Shown piece by piece: positions 1-12,096 of a DNA stretch of 64,000 nt. Each line of letters opens with the position of its first letter. Position 1 is the first letter of the stretch. The stretch comes from Malachius bipustulatus (Eukaryota > Arthropoda > Insecta > Coleoptera > Melyridae), in contig OU342633.1 of NCBI GenBank assembly GCA_910589415.1, positions 42,352,210 to 42,416,209 on the forward strand. Reading direction: 5' to 3'. Position numbers and translations under genes: made by a program. Below the pieces are notes generated by a model. That model had not been told where the DNA came from and made no database searches. It saw nothing but the letters and a program-made list of their open reading frames with translations.

Positions 1-1531
1 TATTTTTTCCACTTCCTTAGTTTCTGGTCCCTCTTCCCTAGCTCGCAATAAGTAATAACCACCATATTGAATTGATTCGTTTGTTAAGAAAAATTCTACT
101 TTGTACCGGTGGCTTTTGGAGGGTTTAGATCAAAATAATACAGCAAGAATTTTAATAAAAGACAATATATTGTAACGGATTTACGTTAAAAGGTTCGCCT
201 ATAAAGTAGTGCCAGACTCAATCAGTCAATTATTTATTGGCGAAATTAATAGTTATTTTAACACACTATACACTAATTATTTATTTAAAATCCAGACTTT
301 TCCTTTTACTTTTCTAGATTTTTTTCTAGATTTGAAGGACAATCATAATTATCAGAAAGCGACGCGACAAGCGGTGAATCATAGCCTCAGCACGTCGAGA
401 AGGGAGCATTCCGGTTCCTTCGCTGACCTATTGCTTATATAGGACATAATGAGATGGGAACTATACGTTAGGTACATATAACAGGCTGTCCCTTTTTTTA
501 AGAGTTCACTTTGAGTAATACAGAGTTGCTTAAATTACAGAAAATATGCGCAATTTTGACCATTCCTGAAAAATCCTGAAAAAAAATTAAAAACTATAAT
601 TTTTAATTTTCTCAATAGCTCCTCAGTGGGAATTCTCAATAGGTAGTCTTTAAGTAAAAATATAGGTACTAGGGCTCATGTAAGCTTCATAACACATGCG
701 TATAAGCCCAATGACGTCAAAAAAATTTAAAAATAATCCCCAGTCCGTAAATACGACAAATAGATCGAAAATTAAATTGGCAACAGTGATAATAATATTA
801 TCCCTTTAGTCTCTGCATTATGCGGACATCTATTTATACTCTCTTCTTATTTAACCAATTTACGTCACTCTATCTGGAAATCCTCCCTTTCCGTTTCTAA
901 TCCCCCACTTGAACGACCCTTAAGCCCACTCGATCCGGCAGGCTCCACTAAATCATTACAAAGGATAATGATACTTTGCGATTGTCTTTTACTCGCAGCA
1001 ACACCTCGTCTCTTGTTGAAATTGGATTTTTGATTGTTAATTAAAAAACATGTTTTTGATTATAATATCGAGAAAATATAATTTAAAATCTGGTAAGTGA
1101 TCTGGAAATGAGCTAGTGATTTTCTCCCTAATTTGAACAGGATTGTGAATGTCGTTTGATATTATTTTGGTAGATACAACTGACAATTCAGTTTGACAGT
1201 TCATTGTATAGTCAGAAGTTAGAAATAAATTATAACGACACCTGTGGCAAATGGTGTCGTATAATTCCAATCCAACGTCCTCTAAAAGAAAAATTAATCA
1301 ATCTGAGATGCTGCTTCAGCTCGCAGCTCATGCACCCATTGACTGAACCAATAATTGCATGTCATTCCATCATGCGATTCTTCTTCTTCAGGTGCTTCTA
1401 TCCCTTCTAAATTTTGACTATAATTTTGTGCTATCATCATTCGATGCTAAGAAAGTTCAGTTATGGTGAGAAAAACAGTTCTTCTGGACCTTTTTCCCGT
1501 TTGTTTCTTTCTAAAAAATGAGCCAGAGCAG
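1..1531. other. AT-rich DNA without recognised gene
   Basis: No open frame with family features or paired splice sites was found here. The short open frames lack codon structure and are stop-rich on both sides. A CRE-like TGACGTCA core lies near 712. Confidence 0.5.
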
Positions 1532-2070
1532 AGGTGTTAGTTAAGTACGGGGCCAAACTCCAAGGGGTGCTTCCTTGAGTGATTTTAAGAAGAAAAGTTC
1601 AAATAAACACGGGTCCGAAAATGCATATTTTTCAAGATACAGGGTGTCAAACTTTTATTTTTTTTTCTCGAAAACAAAGCAAGATATGAAAAAAACTCAA
1701 GAGATAAAATAGTTGTATTTCTAGTTGCTTAATTCGAAAGAGATACAAAATTTAAAAAAAGTCAGTGGATCCCAATTATTTAATCAAAAATATTAGTTAG
1801 ACTGTCTTCCGGGACGCCACTGGAATTAATAATTTTAATCTAATTGGGGCTAAATTACCCTCTTGTTATTACAAACAGAACTGCCAAATTTCAACAAAAT
1901 TGATTGAAAGAGTTTAGAGATATTCACGAACATTCGAATTTTTTTTTAAGTTTGACACCCTGTATCTTGAAAAATATGCATTTTCGGACCCATGTTTATT
2001 TGAACTTTTCTTCTTAAAATCACTCAAGGAAGCACCCCTTGGAGTTTGGCCCCGTACTTAACTAACACCC
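1532..2070. repeat. Foldback (palindromic MITE-like) element
   Basis: The left arm at about 1532-1655 is repeated in reverse complement at about 1946-2070. Both arms carry GTGTTAGTTAAGTACGGGGC at the outside and TACAGGGTGTCAAAC near the inside, and differ by few substitutions. The roughly 290-bp centre has no open frame. There is no transposase, so this is a non-autonomous foldback or MITE. The inner CAGGGTGT end is shared with several other elements in the window. Confidence 0.8.
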
Positions 2071-2868
2071 TGATGTATATCTGATATTCGTTGCGTTGTA
2101 TTGCACCCCAAACACTCGAGTTTCCCCTACTTCACATCGAAGACAATTTCTAAACTGACTGTAGAAATCGAACAAAATGACAGAAATCTACCAGTCAGTC
2201 AACTCTCTCCAATTTCACTATCAATTCCATTCGGAAAGGTGTTCAAAACGATCGAAGCTTGACGTTCAATTATTCAAGGATGTCACAATTGGCTTTGTTC
2301 TCGAACCAACTTATTGTGGTAGAAGAATCGCCAAAATTAAACGTCATTGGAATTGTTCCAAGTATAAAAATGACCAACAGAACTGGAAAGCTCACGCTTT
2401 GTTGAGAATGGGAGCTTAGATCGGCTGTCAGAAAGTGGCATTCCGTTTCAGTCTAAAAACGATCAATTAAGTACATATATTAGAACTCCAAAATATTTTT
2501 TTAAACATAACTGACCACGAGAAATAATGAAAAAAATTGAGATTTTCACTTGTTTATAACTCACAAACTACTCAAGCTGATCTCCATCAATAAAAACCAC
2601 TTGTATTCGATTTTTCAGACAATTAAAAAATATAATAAAATACAGAGGGTCCCGCTGAAACAACGAAAAGGCATCTTGAAAATATTTTTCAATAAATTAC
2701 TCTTGGTCACTTATTTTTCGAGATATAGCCGTAACTGATCTCCCTGGATATCAAAAATCTATATAGAATCGGGAAAAAATAAAAGGTTGGTATTTTTCAG
2801 ATGTACTGCTCATATCGTAGATAGTTCACCATTTTCTTCTTCTTTATGAACGTTGAAGATCGACTTAC
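2071..2868. other. AT-rich spacer, no gene seen
   Basis: Only short frames without recognisable protein features are present. Nothing else could be supported. Confidence 0.4.
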
Positions 2869-3102
2869 CTGCCATGACGTGAGAAACTTGAGATGTTTGC
2901 CGCGCTGAGCCGTCTTTACAGGTCCTTCGGCAAGAATTCTAGCGTCGTCGTCCTTCAACAGATCTCTTTTCTGACACCATAAAGTTACTCTAGCCATAAT
3001 CAGTCTCATAATTTTCGCTTTTTGAGATGTACCTTTCTCTCCAGATTTGCTAAGCACGGCGTTAAAAATGTTTGATCGTCTTTTCAATCTTTTTTGGCTA
3101 TT
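2869..3102 (-). CDS. Possible internal exon of an unidentified minus-strand gene
   Basis: A 78-codon open stretch is bounded on the minus strand by a pyrimidine-rich acceptor (CTCCTTCTCAG) and a consensus donor (CAG followed by GTAAGT). It is phase 0 at both ends, so it could be spliced in frame. The peptide is basic and helical-looking, with KRLKRRSN near its start and GKHLKFLTSWQ at its end. I do not recognise the family. No partner exons were found in the window, so this may be an exon of a long gene extending outside it, or a degenerate transposon fragment. The splice sites are seen directly; coding status is inference. Confidence 0.3.
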
Positions 3103-4433
3103 CTGAGAAGGAGTCTCACATATCAAACACTTCTACTCCCGCATTGAATACATACGACTCTGCCTGTTTCAGTTTATTCAGTTTCCTTACTGCTGCCAAA
3201 AGCAATGCAAAATTAAGGGAATCATTTTTGTTGAATTGAAAATATCGTTTACATCTGGCATCCGGCGTTTCTATGCGGATAGGTAATGAGTATTATGGTG
3301 CATGAAGGAGATGATTAAATTATTTTTTTTTAGGTTTAGCTTATAAAATGGAAAATACTTTCAGCCGACATTTATGAAAACGACGCGGTAGGTAGGTATT
3401 TTGGTGATAAAACGTAGACGAGTATAAACGAATTGATAATTTCAAGGAAGGTATGCTGTAATAAATCGCGAACAGCTAATAATTCCCGTTTGAGAGCCCT
3501 ATCTCTGAAATAAATTCCCCGGTACAATACAAAGCAAATATTAGTAATATCCGAGCCAGTCGAGATGCAATAAATATAATGCCGGCGAATCAAATAAAGC
3601 TAAACGCGGACTGAAAAAAGTAATTACACATCAAACGGATTGCGGAAAAATGCGGTCGGAATTCATATTGTTTTCATAACATAACGAGCCGTAACTGCCA
3701 CAGTAGCGGTTCGGCGGGGGTCGGAACTCATATATCAACACAGACAACGAGGGCCCAGGGGTTGCGAATCGTCACCCCTCGTTATGTGACATGATTGACT
3801 ATGTTAATATCACCGTCGGTGAATCTGAAAGCGAGTCAAGTACCGGGGCTAATGTCCTGAATTCGCTCTTCAGCTTATATTAGTGTCCGACAAACATCAG
3901 GCATCTGCTCGACTACTCCACCTCCTCCTCCTCATCCGCGTCCTTCGCCTCCCGCTTCAGGGAAGAGATTTTAATATTTGCGCCACTTTGACGAATAATT
4001 TAATTTTTCAATGTTGCCATCATCATTATTAAATTCCGAGGGTGCTTGTATGCATCTCGAGAGATAAAAAGAAACAATACGAGTTTATTTATTACTACTT
4101 AGGTACCGTGGAAGGATTGGACATGGTAATGGAAACAGGAAAATTGAAAATTTGGTTATTAAAGTCTATGATCTATATGACTTCCTAAACTTCTTTTGAA
4201 TTTACTACTCCTTATGTTATAGTCTTCTTTATAACTATAATCGTTCTACTTTAATTATAATTTTGAATAGCTGGTCAAAGTAATCAGAGACAGAACATCC
4301 TTAAGGGACATTCATTACTTTTTGCATTCAATCACCTGCTCTCACCTCTCGTGAACAATTTTAATCATCCCAAGTCCCAATAAGATAGTTGTCAAGAATC
4401 GTCAAATGAAATATGCTTTGTTGGCCACATATG
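3103..4433. other. Intergenic or intronic DNA, partly CpG-containing
   Basis: The stretch 3630-3970 is richer in C, G and CpG than its surroundings. It contains a CCT microsatellite-like run near 3920 but no convincing open frame. It could be regulatory; nothing in the sequence proves it. Confidence 0.35.
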
Positions 4434-4459
4434 CTCACCACGTGACGTCATGTGGTGAG
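4434..4459. promoter_or_regulatory. CRE/E-box palindrome
   Basis: This is a 26-bp palindrome with one mismatched pair. Its centre fuses an E-box (CACGTG) with a cyclic-AMP response element (TGACGTCA), giving CACGTGACGTCA, flanked by CTCACCA and TGGTGAG. It resembles a bZIP or bHLH site, but the same motif recurs at 5462-5507 and 5930-5945, so it may equally be the end of a repeat. Confidence 0.45.
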
Positions 4460-5461
4460 TATAATTTTACTATATACCTATAACATGTTACCCAGATATT
4501 ACGTTATTTTGATGTAATCTTGGCGTTTAAAATGGATAAGCGTTTCGGTACATAGCAATCTAATGTTATAAGGGGGATGTATATATGAGCTGCGCAGTAT
4601 GACGGTAAATAATTCTGATTGGATTTTAGACGCGAAGGTATATAACCAGGCATATATAAATATCGCCGTTACTGAGGTCATCAAATAAATAAGTCCTACT
4701 TCATAATATTTTGTTATTACTCTCACAAATTATTTTTTCTTTGCTCAAACTTATGGTCAACAGATTGCTTATTATAAAGTTTGAATAAGAAATCTAAAAA
4801 TAGATGGTGGGTTTTAAAAGAGAGCTTTACGTAATAGATTATGGATTATTTATCAATACGTCTCCTTCACGGAGCTCATTCGAGCTTAAATTAATTGAGT
4901 AAATTTAATGAAAACATGGCTTAGACAGGCATATTAAGCGACGGATCCCGGATTACTCTATGGGGTAGGTAATTAATTTCTTAAGCTGAAATTCAGCGCC
5001 AACTTATTATGAGTAAATTACCAATAAACTTGTCAGATAATTCGCTAAATTAGCTGCTCATTTAGCGATCGATGAAAGCTGTCTGTAGCGAAATTAGCTC
5101 AATGTGCTTATCCAGCTTTGCTCATTGATTACACGGTTCTATTATCGCTTCCTTTGATGTTAAATTATTAATTAGAGAGGCTAGTGGATTTATTGTATCA
5201 TTACAATGTATATGTCTACATACAGAGTGTTCTATAATGATGTAGACATCTTTCATGTCTTTGTTTTTTGATGTATTTTAAAACATTTTTGCTAAAATTT
5301 TTTGTCAAAAAAAAACATTTTATATCAGATGCGTCGTGGCGAGTGAATACATTATTCTCTAGGAGTTTATTATTAGTATTATTATTAATTGATTCAACCA
5401 ATTATATAATTATGTAAATCAATTGGAAGACTTTTAACAATATAGATTAATTAGGGATGCT

Positions 5462-5507
5462 TACCACGTGACGTCATACTATATTTCTGACGTCATGTGG
5501 TGAGTAA
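5462..5507. promoter_or_regulatory. Inverted pair of CRE/E-box motifs
   Basis: ACCACGTGACGTCA is followed after an 11-bp spacer by its inverted copy TGACGTCATGTGGT and then GAGTA. Arms of 14 nt differ at one position. This is a split version of the 4434-4459 palindrome. A third, single half (CTCACCATATGACGTCA) lies at about 5930. Confidence 0.45.
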
Positions 5508-6139
5508 CACCCGTTATAGTTTTTCAGCAGTATTAACTTGAAGTTTTTAATATGGATCGCCAATATTGAAGTTTAGGTATGCAAGAAATCTAACAAACGG
5601 TTAATTCATCAATTTTTTAAAATCCAATTAAAAATTAAAATATTCTATCTACAAATTTACTTTTTTATGGCTTCGTCGCGGTTTGAACTTTTACTTTAAT
5701 CCGTTTAGGTAGATATTATTTTTTATGTGAGTAACTGCCTGACTTAAACAGAATTTGTTTAAATAGAAGCGGCAAGCTGATAATTTTTCTCGAAACGTTA
5801 TAAGTTTCTGTTGGCCCTTTCTCCGAAATTGCTTTTTGGAAGACAATTTCAAGACAAACAAGAAGATCACAAAACTCGATTCTTGGTTGTAAATAACATG
5901 ATTACAATATGTTAATGGGAACTCACCATATGACGTCATAAATATATCCCGTCATCTTTTTCTCGTTGTATCATTACCGCAAACTATTATAATTCAAACA
6001 ACAAAAAGTGAAACAATTAACAAAAAGCTAAATTCCCAATTACCCCAATTTACCGCTTGTTATGATAACAATTATCCTTCTCCTTCTCATTTGATCTCCT
6101 CCTTACATAACATCGGCCTCTACAATAATCACAGACAAT

Positions 6140-6560
6140 AGAACAATACTCCAATTCTCCTCAACCTCCACACAGCAAACACACCCGCCTCAATTTGTTC
6201 TCTCCCACCCCGCATCCCTCCCGGCCTTTACCCGGGATAGCGAGTTCATCCTGGAGCAGGAGCCGGATTACCTGGTCCATGTAATAAGCCGAAAGCGGGG
6301 CCGGCGCGGAGGAATGCGAGGTATTTCAATTAATCCGCGAATCAAAGGGACGCGCGCCTGCACCCGAGCTAATATCCCTTCCCGATTATCCCCGCATACA
6401 GTAACCGTTGCCAGAAACGGGGAGCGACCGGGAGAATGCAGGAGCGGAGAGTTCACTGGAAGTCGGCGGGATGCTTTAATGGGTAATTTTAAGTTTCGGT
6501 TTGATCGGAAGTTCACAACTTACCTCGGCTCCGGATTTGTGATGAAGTTATTCGGGGAAA
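6140..6560. other. GC- and CpG-richer block
   Basis: Composition changes abruptly to GC-rich DNA with many CpG dinucleotides. Both strands have open frames of about 80 codons simply because stops are rare in this composition. No start context, splice pair or domain supports a protein. A promoter, enhancer or first-exon region of an unseen gene is possible. A similar but weaker block lies at about 6960-7200. Confidence 0.35.
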
Positions 6561-9290
6561 TCTGCTTCCAGGTCCAGGAATGATGATTATTCTAGGGAGA
6601 CATTCAGAATTTAGTTCATACTTTCTTTATGGTTTTTTGAATATTTATTACTCTCTATTGTGTGAAAAATATTTTTTAATTATTAGTTTTCAATTTTTTA
6701 AGTCTATAATTCTTCTTGAAGTTCTAGGCCACTATTCCGGAGCGTTCTAATTCTAAAAGTAACCGCGCCCTCAATGCTTCAAAATCATCAGTCTCGTGTG
6801 AAGTTTCTTAAAAAAGCCATCCAGAAACATCCATCAGTTTGATATGTTATCGACTCGTTGAGACCGTGATTTTTTACCGTATCTTGAGAATAATTGAACG
6901 ATTGTCAGTCAATAGCAATGTTATACACAGAAAATAAAAATTAAACTACATCGGTTACAGTTAGGGGGTTACATTCAAATCCCCGGCTCCCCTTGGTTGT
7001 GTATTATACGTACGTCCCTGGATACCCCGCAAAGATCCCCGTTCCAGAGTATAACCTCCGCTTTGACTCCCTAATCTCGACACGCTAATTCGGCTTTAGC
7101 ACTCATTAGCTCTGAAGGTCTCTGATGTCTGCCTCGCTTAGGATTTTTCTCATTATTTCCACGACGACATCTCGTCCCTCCGACATTTTTTAGCAATTTT
7201 GTCTCCTATTAAGCCATTAATTCCTCGGGAGAGACTTTCTTTGTCACATTCAAACGTTTTTACGGCCTTTATGTTATTAAAAATATACGCAATGCGGATG
7301 CTACATTCTTCATTTAAGCAGTTTTTGTTCCGTAATATATTAAGAAAAATTAACTTTACGAGAAAAAAATTCACACTCATCATTTATGCTACTTGTAACT
7401 GTGTCCCCAATTTTTATATTTTTTGTAATATTAAATTATTATTTTCGTAGATAATTACATAATGATTAAGTATATTGTAACATTCTTACTATTTATTATT
7501 TCAAATTAATAGTCTTTATTTAAACTTATATAGGTATTTAAACCAGTCACAACACAAATTCACTAATTAACATCCTCCAAATCTAAATAATCAGCGGTTT
7601 TCCTTATTTATGCACACTGGCATTACTCTTCACTCTAATTTCACTGGTCACAATCACTTCACTCTGTTCTCTATCCTAACTCTCTTCCTTCTTCTTTACT
7701 GTATATATGGCGCTCCAATCTTAACTGACTTCAGTGTTAGTGTCTTCCTTACTCTGTGGTACTTTATCCTTCACCAACTTCCAATCTACAATAATAATTG
7801 ACTTGAGCTAGTATCACGACCGCTCTTATATACACGATGGCCATAGATTCTAGACAATTCTGGCCATTTCAGTGATGACTCCAGACGCAGGCAGAATAAC
7901 CTGTCACATCACCCGTCACGGCCATGAGCTTTCGAACATGAATGTTACATTGACATTTCTGTCATGTCAGCTAGAATTTTCGTGACGTAAATCAGCTCAC
8001 GAATATAAATGTAAACATTATAAGCATGCCAGTGTTCCTTCGTTACAATATTTTTAAGCTTTCAGAAATTTCTTTTAAAAAAGAAGTACAGTAGTTTGCT
8101 TTCCTGTAAGTAGATTACGGAGATGTACGTCTCCTGTAGCTTGGGAGCTCGGGATTTCCCTAATTTTTTACCAAACAGACAAACGGAAAGACAAGAAAGC
8201 GATTGTCATCCAGTTATGAGATTTGTTCAAAGTTTTAAGTCAGTAGCTGTTCGGCAAGTTAGTGTAAAATCGATTTCAAGATTTGCACAGACAGACCGAC
8301 AGAAAGACAAAAAAGCGAGTTAAAGGTATTGAAATGGGAACGAAAAATTCAAGTTAACTCTTTATTTTCGCTGTATCTTTACAACGTTAGTTAGATTGTG
8401 ATGAATGAGATTGGTATATACGAGTACCTATGACTTTTTCAAATATTTTTGATTCCATCATGGGAGACATTAATATGTTCAAGTAGGACGCAATGCATGA
8501 ATATTATAAATAGTTGCCGGTAAGAGGGCACCCTACATGTTAAAAATATCATATAACACTGGTACATATGTATAATTTAATAGTTATCAATTACACAATA
8601 CGATTTTACAACTCTTCAACTCAACCCCATCTTTCATAAATCATAAATCATATTTAGGGCAATTATTCAAACCGCACTGGCACTGCTCCTGCTCACTGAC
8701 TGGGACCCAGCGGTGCGTTAAATGGACAATCACAATTAGAGCATGAATAGTGCAAATATCCAACACAACCGACAATAATAATAGGACACCCTTTCCGACC
8801 ATGTGCCCTTTGATGGGCAACTAGGCGAATGAGCGAGCGTTCATATCTCGCGCTGCATTGGCTAATGAATGACTTCAACAGTGCTACAAAAGGGCCCTAA
8901 TTCAATTATAACAACCGGTAGGATATGAGAGTTTTATTATTTAATATTTGCTCATTTCAGTCGCGCTCTGTCGGCAGTGGCGCCGGCGCGGCGTGGGGTG
9001 GAGGTGGTTAGTTTTGTCCAAGAATTCTGAAATAACCTATTTCCTTTAGCTTCTAAATTTTAATTGTTATTGTTATTTATCTTTATTGCAGTTTGGACTC
9101 GTTACTTTAGAAATCATTACCTACAAAAATAACAAATAAGTAGGTACAAAAAATATAAAAATTATAAAAACTGTGGAGGATAAAAAAGTGAGACGTATGA
9201 GTCGTATGACACTAAAAAAACCTTCTTGCGCATCAATCGCAGAAATAGTGTATTTTTATGCGATTCAATTATGAAAATTTTTGCCGCCTT
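6561..9290. other. AT-rich DNA without recognised gene
   Basis: No supported gene. Around 8175-8320 there are two ACAGACAGAC-like stretches (microsatellite or the tail of an old element). A short CG-rich patch lies at about 8960-9000. Confidence 0.4.
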
Positions 9291-10860
9291 TTAAATTGGC
9301 TTTCTGAATTTTTCCATAGTCAGGTCGAATTTTCATAGAGGTTTACTGATGTGAAAATTCATTTCATTTCGTTTGAAAGCGTGCCATAAAATAGATTTTT
9401 ACACATAATAAACCAAAAAAAAATTTACAAAATTGAACAATTTCGTCCCTTTTTCTATACCCGCCACTGACTAACTATAAAAAGTTACAGGCGAGTTCTG
9501 AAAATCGAACATTTGAAATTTTAGAGAAATAAACATCATGTAATAAAATCGAATAACTCCGCCATTTCTCTTATTTGCTTCTTGAAATTTTGGAGAGTTA
9601 AAGTTTATTAGTGTAGTTGTCTACTCTGAAAATTTCAGGTAAATTCTCTCAAAAATGTGCTCATAATCAGTTAAAGAAATATAGCCATTTTTACCATTTT
9701 CTTACCCACGCCACTAGCTTATTATTAAAAATAATTAAAATTTTATTGCATTAATTCAAATTTCAAATCATTTTAATCCAATCTTCTTAATACAGATGTG
9801 TAGGAGTTTTTATTTTCTGCAATTGGGGTTGGCAGGAGCAGGCATATCTGCATGGGTGGTCCCGCCCGAGCCGAGCGCGATGAAAACGGTGCGCTGGTGC
9901 TGGTGGGTACACGACGAATCGCTGATGGGCTTTTCCTCATTTTTATATTATTCTAATAATGAACATTCAATCGTTAAGTTATTAGACAAGCCTTTAGTTG
10001 CCATTCTCATTATTTTGTTAGGCGAAAACCATGCCACATGGACCGGATTTTTCGAAATTTTAAAGGACACCCTGTAGAAGTAACGCGACTTTTGAAAATT
10101 TTTTTCAACGAAAATTTAACGTCATCCCAAAGTTTCACAAGAGTAAAAAATTTCTTTCACTTATCTTGAAAGATGAAGCTACTAGAAGGTTTTTAAAATT
10201 TTAGAGAAATTAACATCATGTAAAATAAATTCGAATATCTCCGCCATTTCTTTTATTTGATCCTTGAAATTTTTGAAGATTAAAGAGTATTAGTATAGTT
10301 GTCTACTGTAAAAAATTTAGTTCAATTCCTTCAAAAATGTGCTCAAAAACGGTTATAGAAATTTACCCATTTTTACCCTTTTCCTACCCACGCCATTGGC
10401 TTATTAATAGAAATAATGCAAATTTTATTGCATTAACTCAAATTTTAAATAATTTTCTTCCAATCCTGTTAATTTTATTTCAAAGTTATTTTACCATCTT
10501 GCTCATACAGGGGTTCAAAAAATAGTAAATTTTCCGAAAATTCAAATGGTCGCCATTTTGAAACGACTTGGCCGATTTGGCTCAAGTGCAATACCAGACC
10601 ACTCCTTGTGGACATCTTACTCTCACAAAAATTTCAGCCCCCTAGATTGAAAACCGCGGCCAGAAACCGTGCCTCAAAGTCCGGATTTGGGGAACTTTGA
10701 AAGGACACCCCGTAGAAGTAACGTGACTTTTGGAATTTTTTTCAACGAAAATCTAAAGTCATTCCCAAGCTTTACAAGAATCCAAAATTTCGTTCACTAA
10801 TATTGAAAGATAAAGCTACAGGAGCGTTTTTAAAATCGAAAAATCGTGATTTTGGAGAAA
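9290..10860. repeat. Tandem repeat, unit about 650-675 bp, with truncated copies
   Basis: The block at about 9520-9795 is repeated at about 10195-10470. The block at about 10060-10200 is repeated at about 10695-10850. These overlap in order, giving a tandem array with a period near 670 bp. Shared landmarks are TACCCACGCCA, AACATCATGTAA and GGACACCCTGTAGAAGTAAC. A partial earlier copy lies near 9300-9480. The copies are diverged. The array is cut at the right by a TA-rich run and the 10885 palindrome. The 93-codon frame at 9796-10077 lies across the repeat and is not considered a gene. Confidence 0.75.
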
Positions 10861-10884
10861 TATATATATAAATATATATATATA

Positions 10885-12096
10885 ATATATACAGGGTGTC
10901 CCATAACATGTGGGCAATCTCCCGGATTTGGGTATATTTCGTAAAAATAAATGAAAAAATAGCTATAAAATTAATTCCTCAGAGACACCCCTACAAAGAT
11001 ATTAGCTGTTGAAGTTGAGGGTTGAAAATCAATTTTTTGCAATAACTTTTTTATTTCTTGACCGATTTTGATAATTTTTGGTGTTATTTTGTATTATTTT
11101 GGACTGTTTAGAATAGTGTTTCATAATCTTTGGTAGCACATACATAGACCTCGGGATGGCATAACCCCCTCATTCACTTGAAAGAAAACAATTAAAATAA
11201 TAATTTTACAATTTTTTAAGGTTAATTTTCCTTTTCTTTGATATTTTTTACATAAAAAATGTATCCTATTTTATTTCGATAGAGCGAACCGTTATCGAGA
11301 TAAACGTCCTTCTAATAGGTGATGCGTCGCAGGAACTTTTCAAATTTCAAGTAAATTTTAACAAGATGGCTGACCTATGACAGTAAATTGAGCAGGAAAC
11401 AAAACAATAACTTAATTAAATACACGTCAGTGTCAAAAGATTTCATTTCATGCAGATTCAATTCTAACTGATTTTCTGCGTATTCAGCGTTTTTGTAACT
11501 CATTTTAAAATCAGTTAGAATCTGCATGAAATGAAATCTTTGACACTGACGTGTATTTAATTAAGTTATTGTTTTGTTTCCTGCTCAATTTACTGTCATA
11601 GGTCAGCCATCTTGTTAAAATTTACTTGAAATTTGAAAAGTTCCTGCGACGCATCACCTATTAGAAGGACGTTTATCTCGATAACGGTTCGCTCTATCGA
11701 AATAAAATAGGATACATTTTTTATGTAAAAAATATCAAAGAAAAGGAAAATTAACCTTAAAAAATTGTAAAATTATTATTTTAATTGTTTTCTTTCAAGT
11801 GAATGAGGGGGTTATGCCATCCCGAGGTCTATGTATGTGCTACCAAAGATTATGAAACACTATTCTAAACAGTCCAAAATAATACAAAATAACACCAAAA
11901 ATTATCAAAATCGGTCAAGAAAAAAAAAAGTTATTGCAAAAAATTGATTTTCAATCCTCAACTTCAACAGCTAATATCTTTGTAGGGGTGTCTCTGAGGA
12001 ATTAATTTTATAGCTATTTTTTCATTTATTTTTACGAAATATACCCAAATCCGGGAGATTACCCACATGTTATGGGACACCCTGTATATATATATA
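10885..12096. repeat. Very long foldback element with about 590-bp near-identical arms
   Basis: The left arm (10885-11475) and right arm (11507-12096) are reverse complements, with only a few differences seen by eye (an extra 5-bp ATTCA-type duplication and an extra A in the left arm, and scattered single changes). The spacer is about 31 bp. The ends read TACAGGGTGTCCCATAAC and its complement, set in TATATA runs. No coding capacity was seen. Transcription through this locus would give a hairpin with a stem of about 590 bp. The high arm identity indicates a recent origin or gene conversion between arms. Confidence 0.92.

Noticed and set aside
6268..6583. Two overlapping 80-90-codon frames on opposite strands
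   Set aside because: They exist because the GC-rich block lacks stop codons; no coding signature supports either one.
9796..10077. 93-codon plus-strand frame
   Set aside because: It lies across the long-period tandem repeat, starts in repeat sequence and has no recognisable domain or splice partners.
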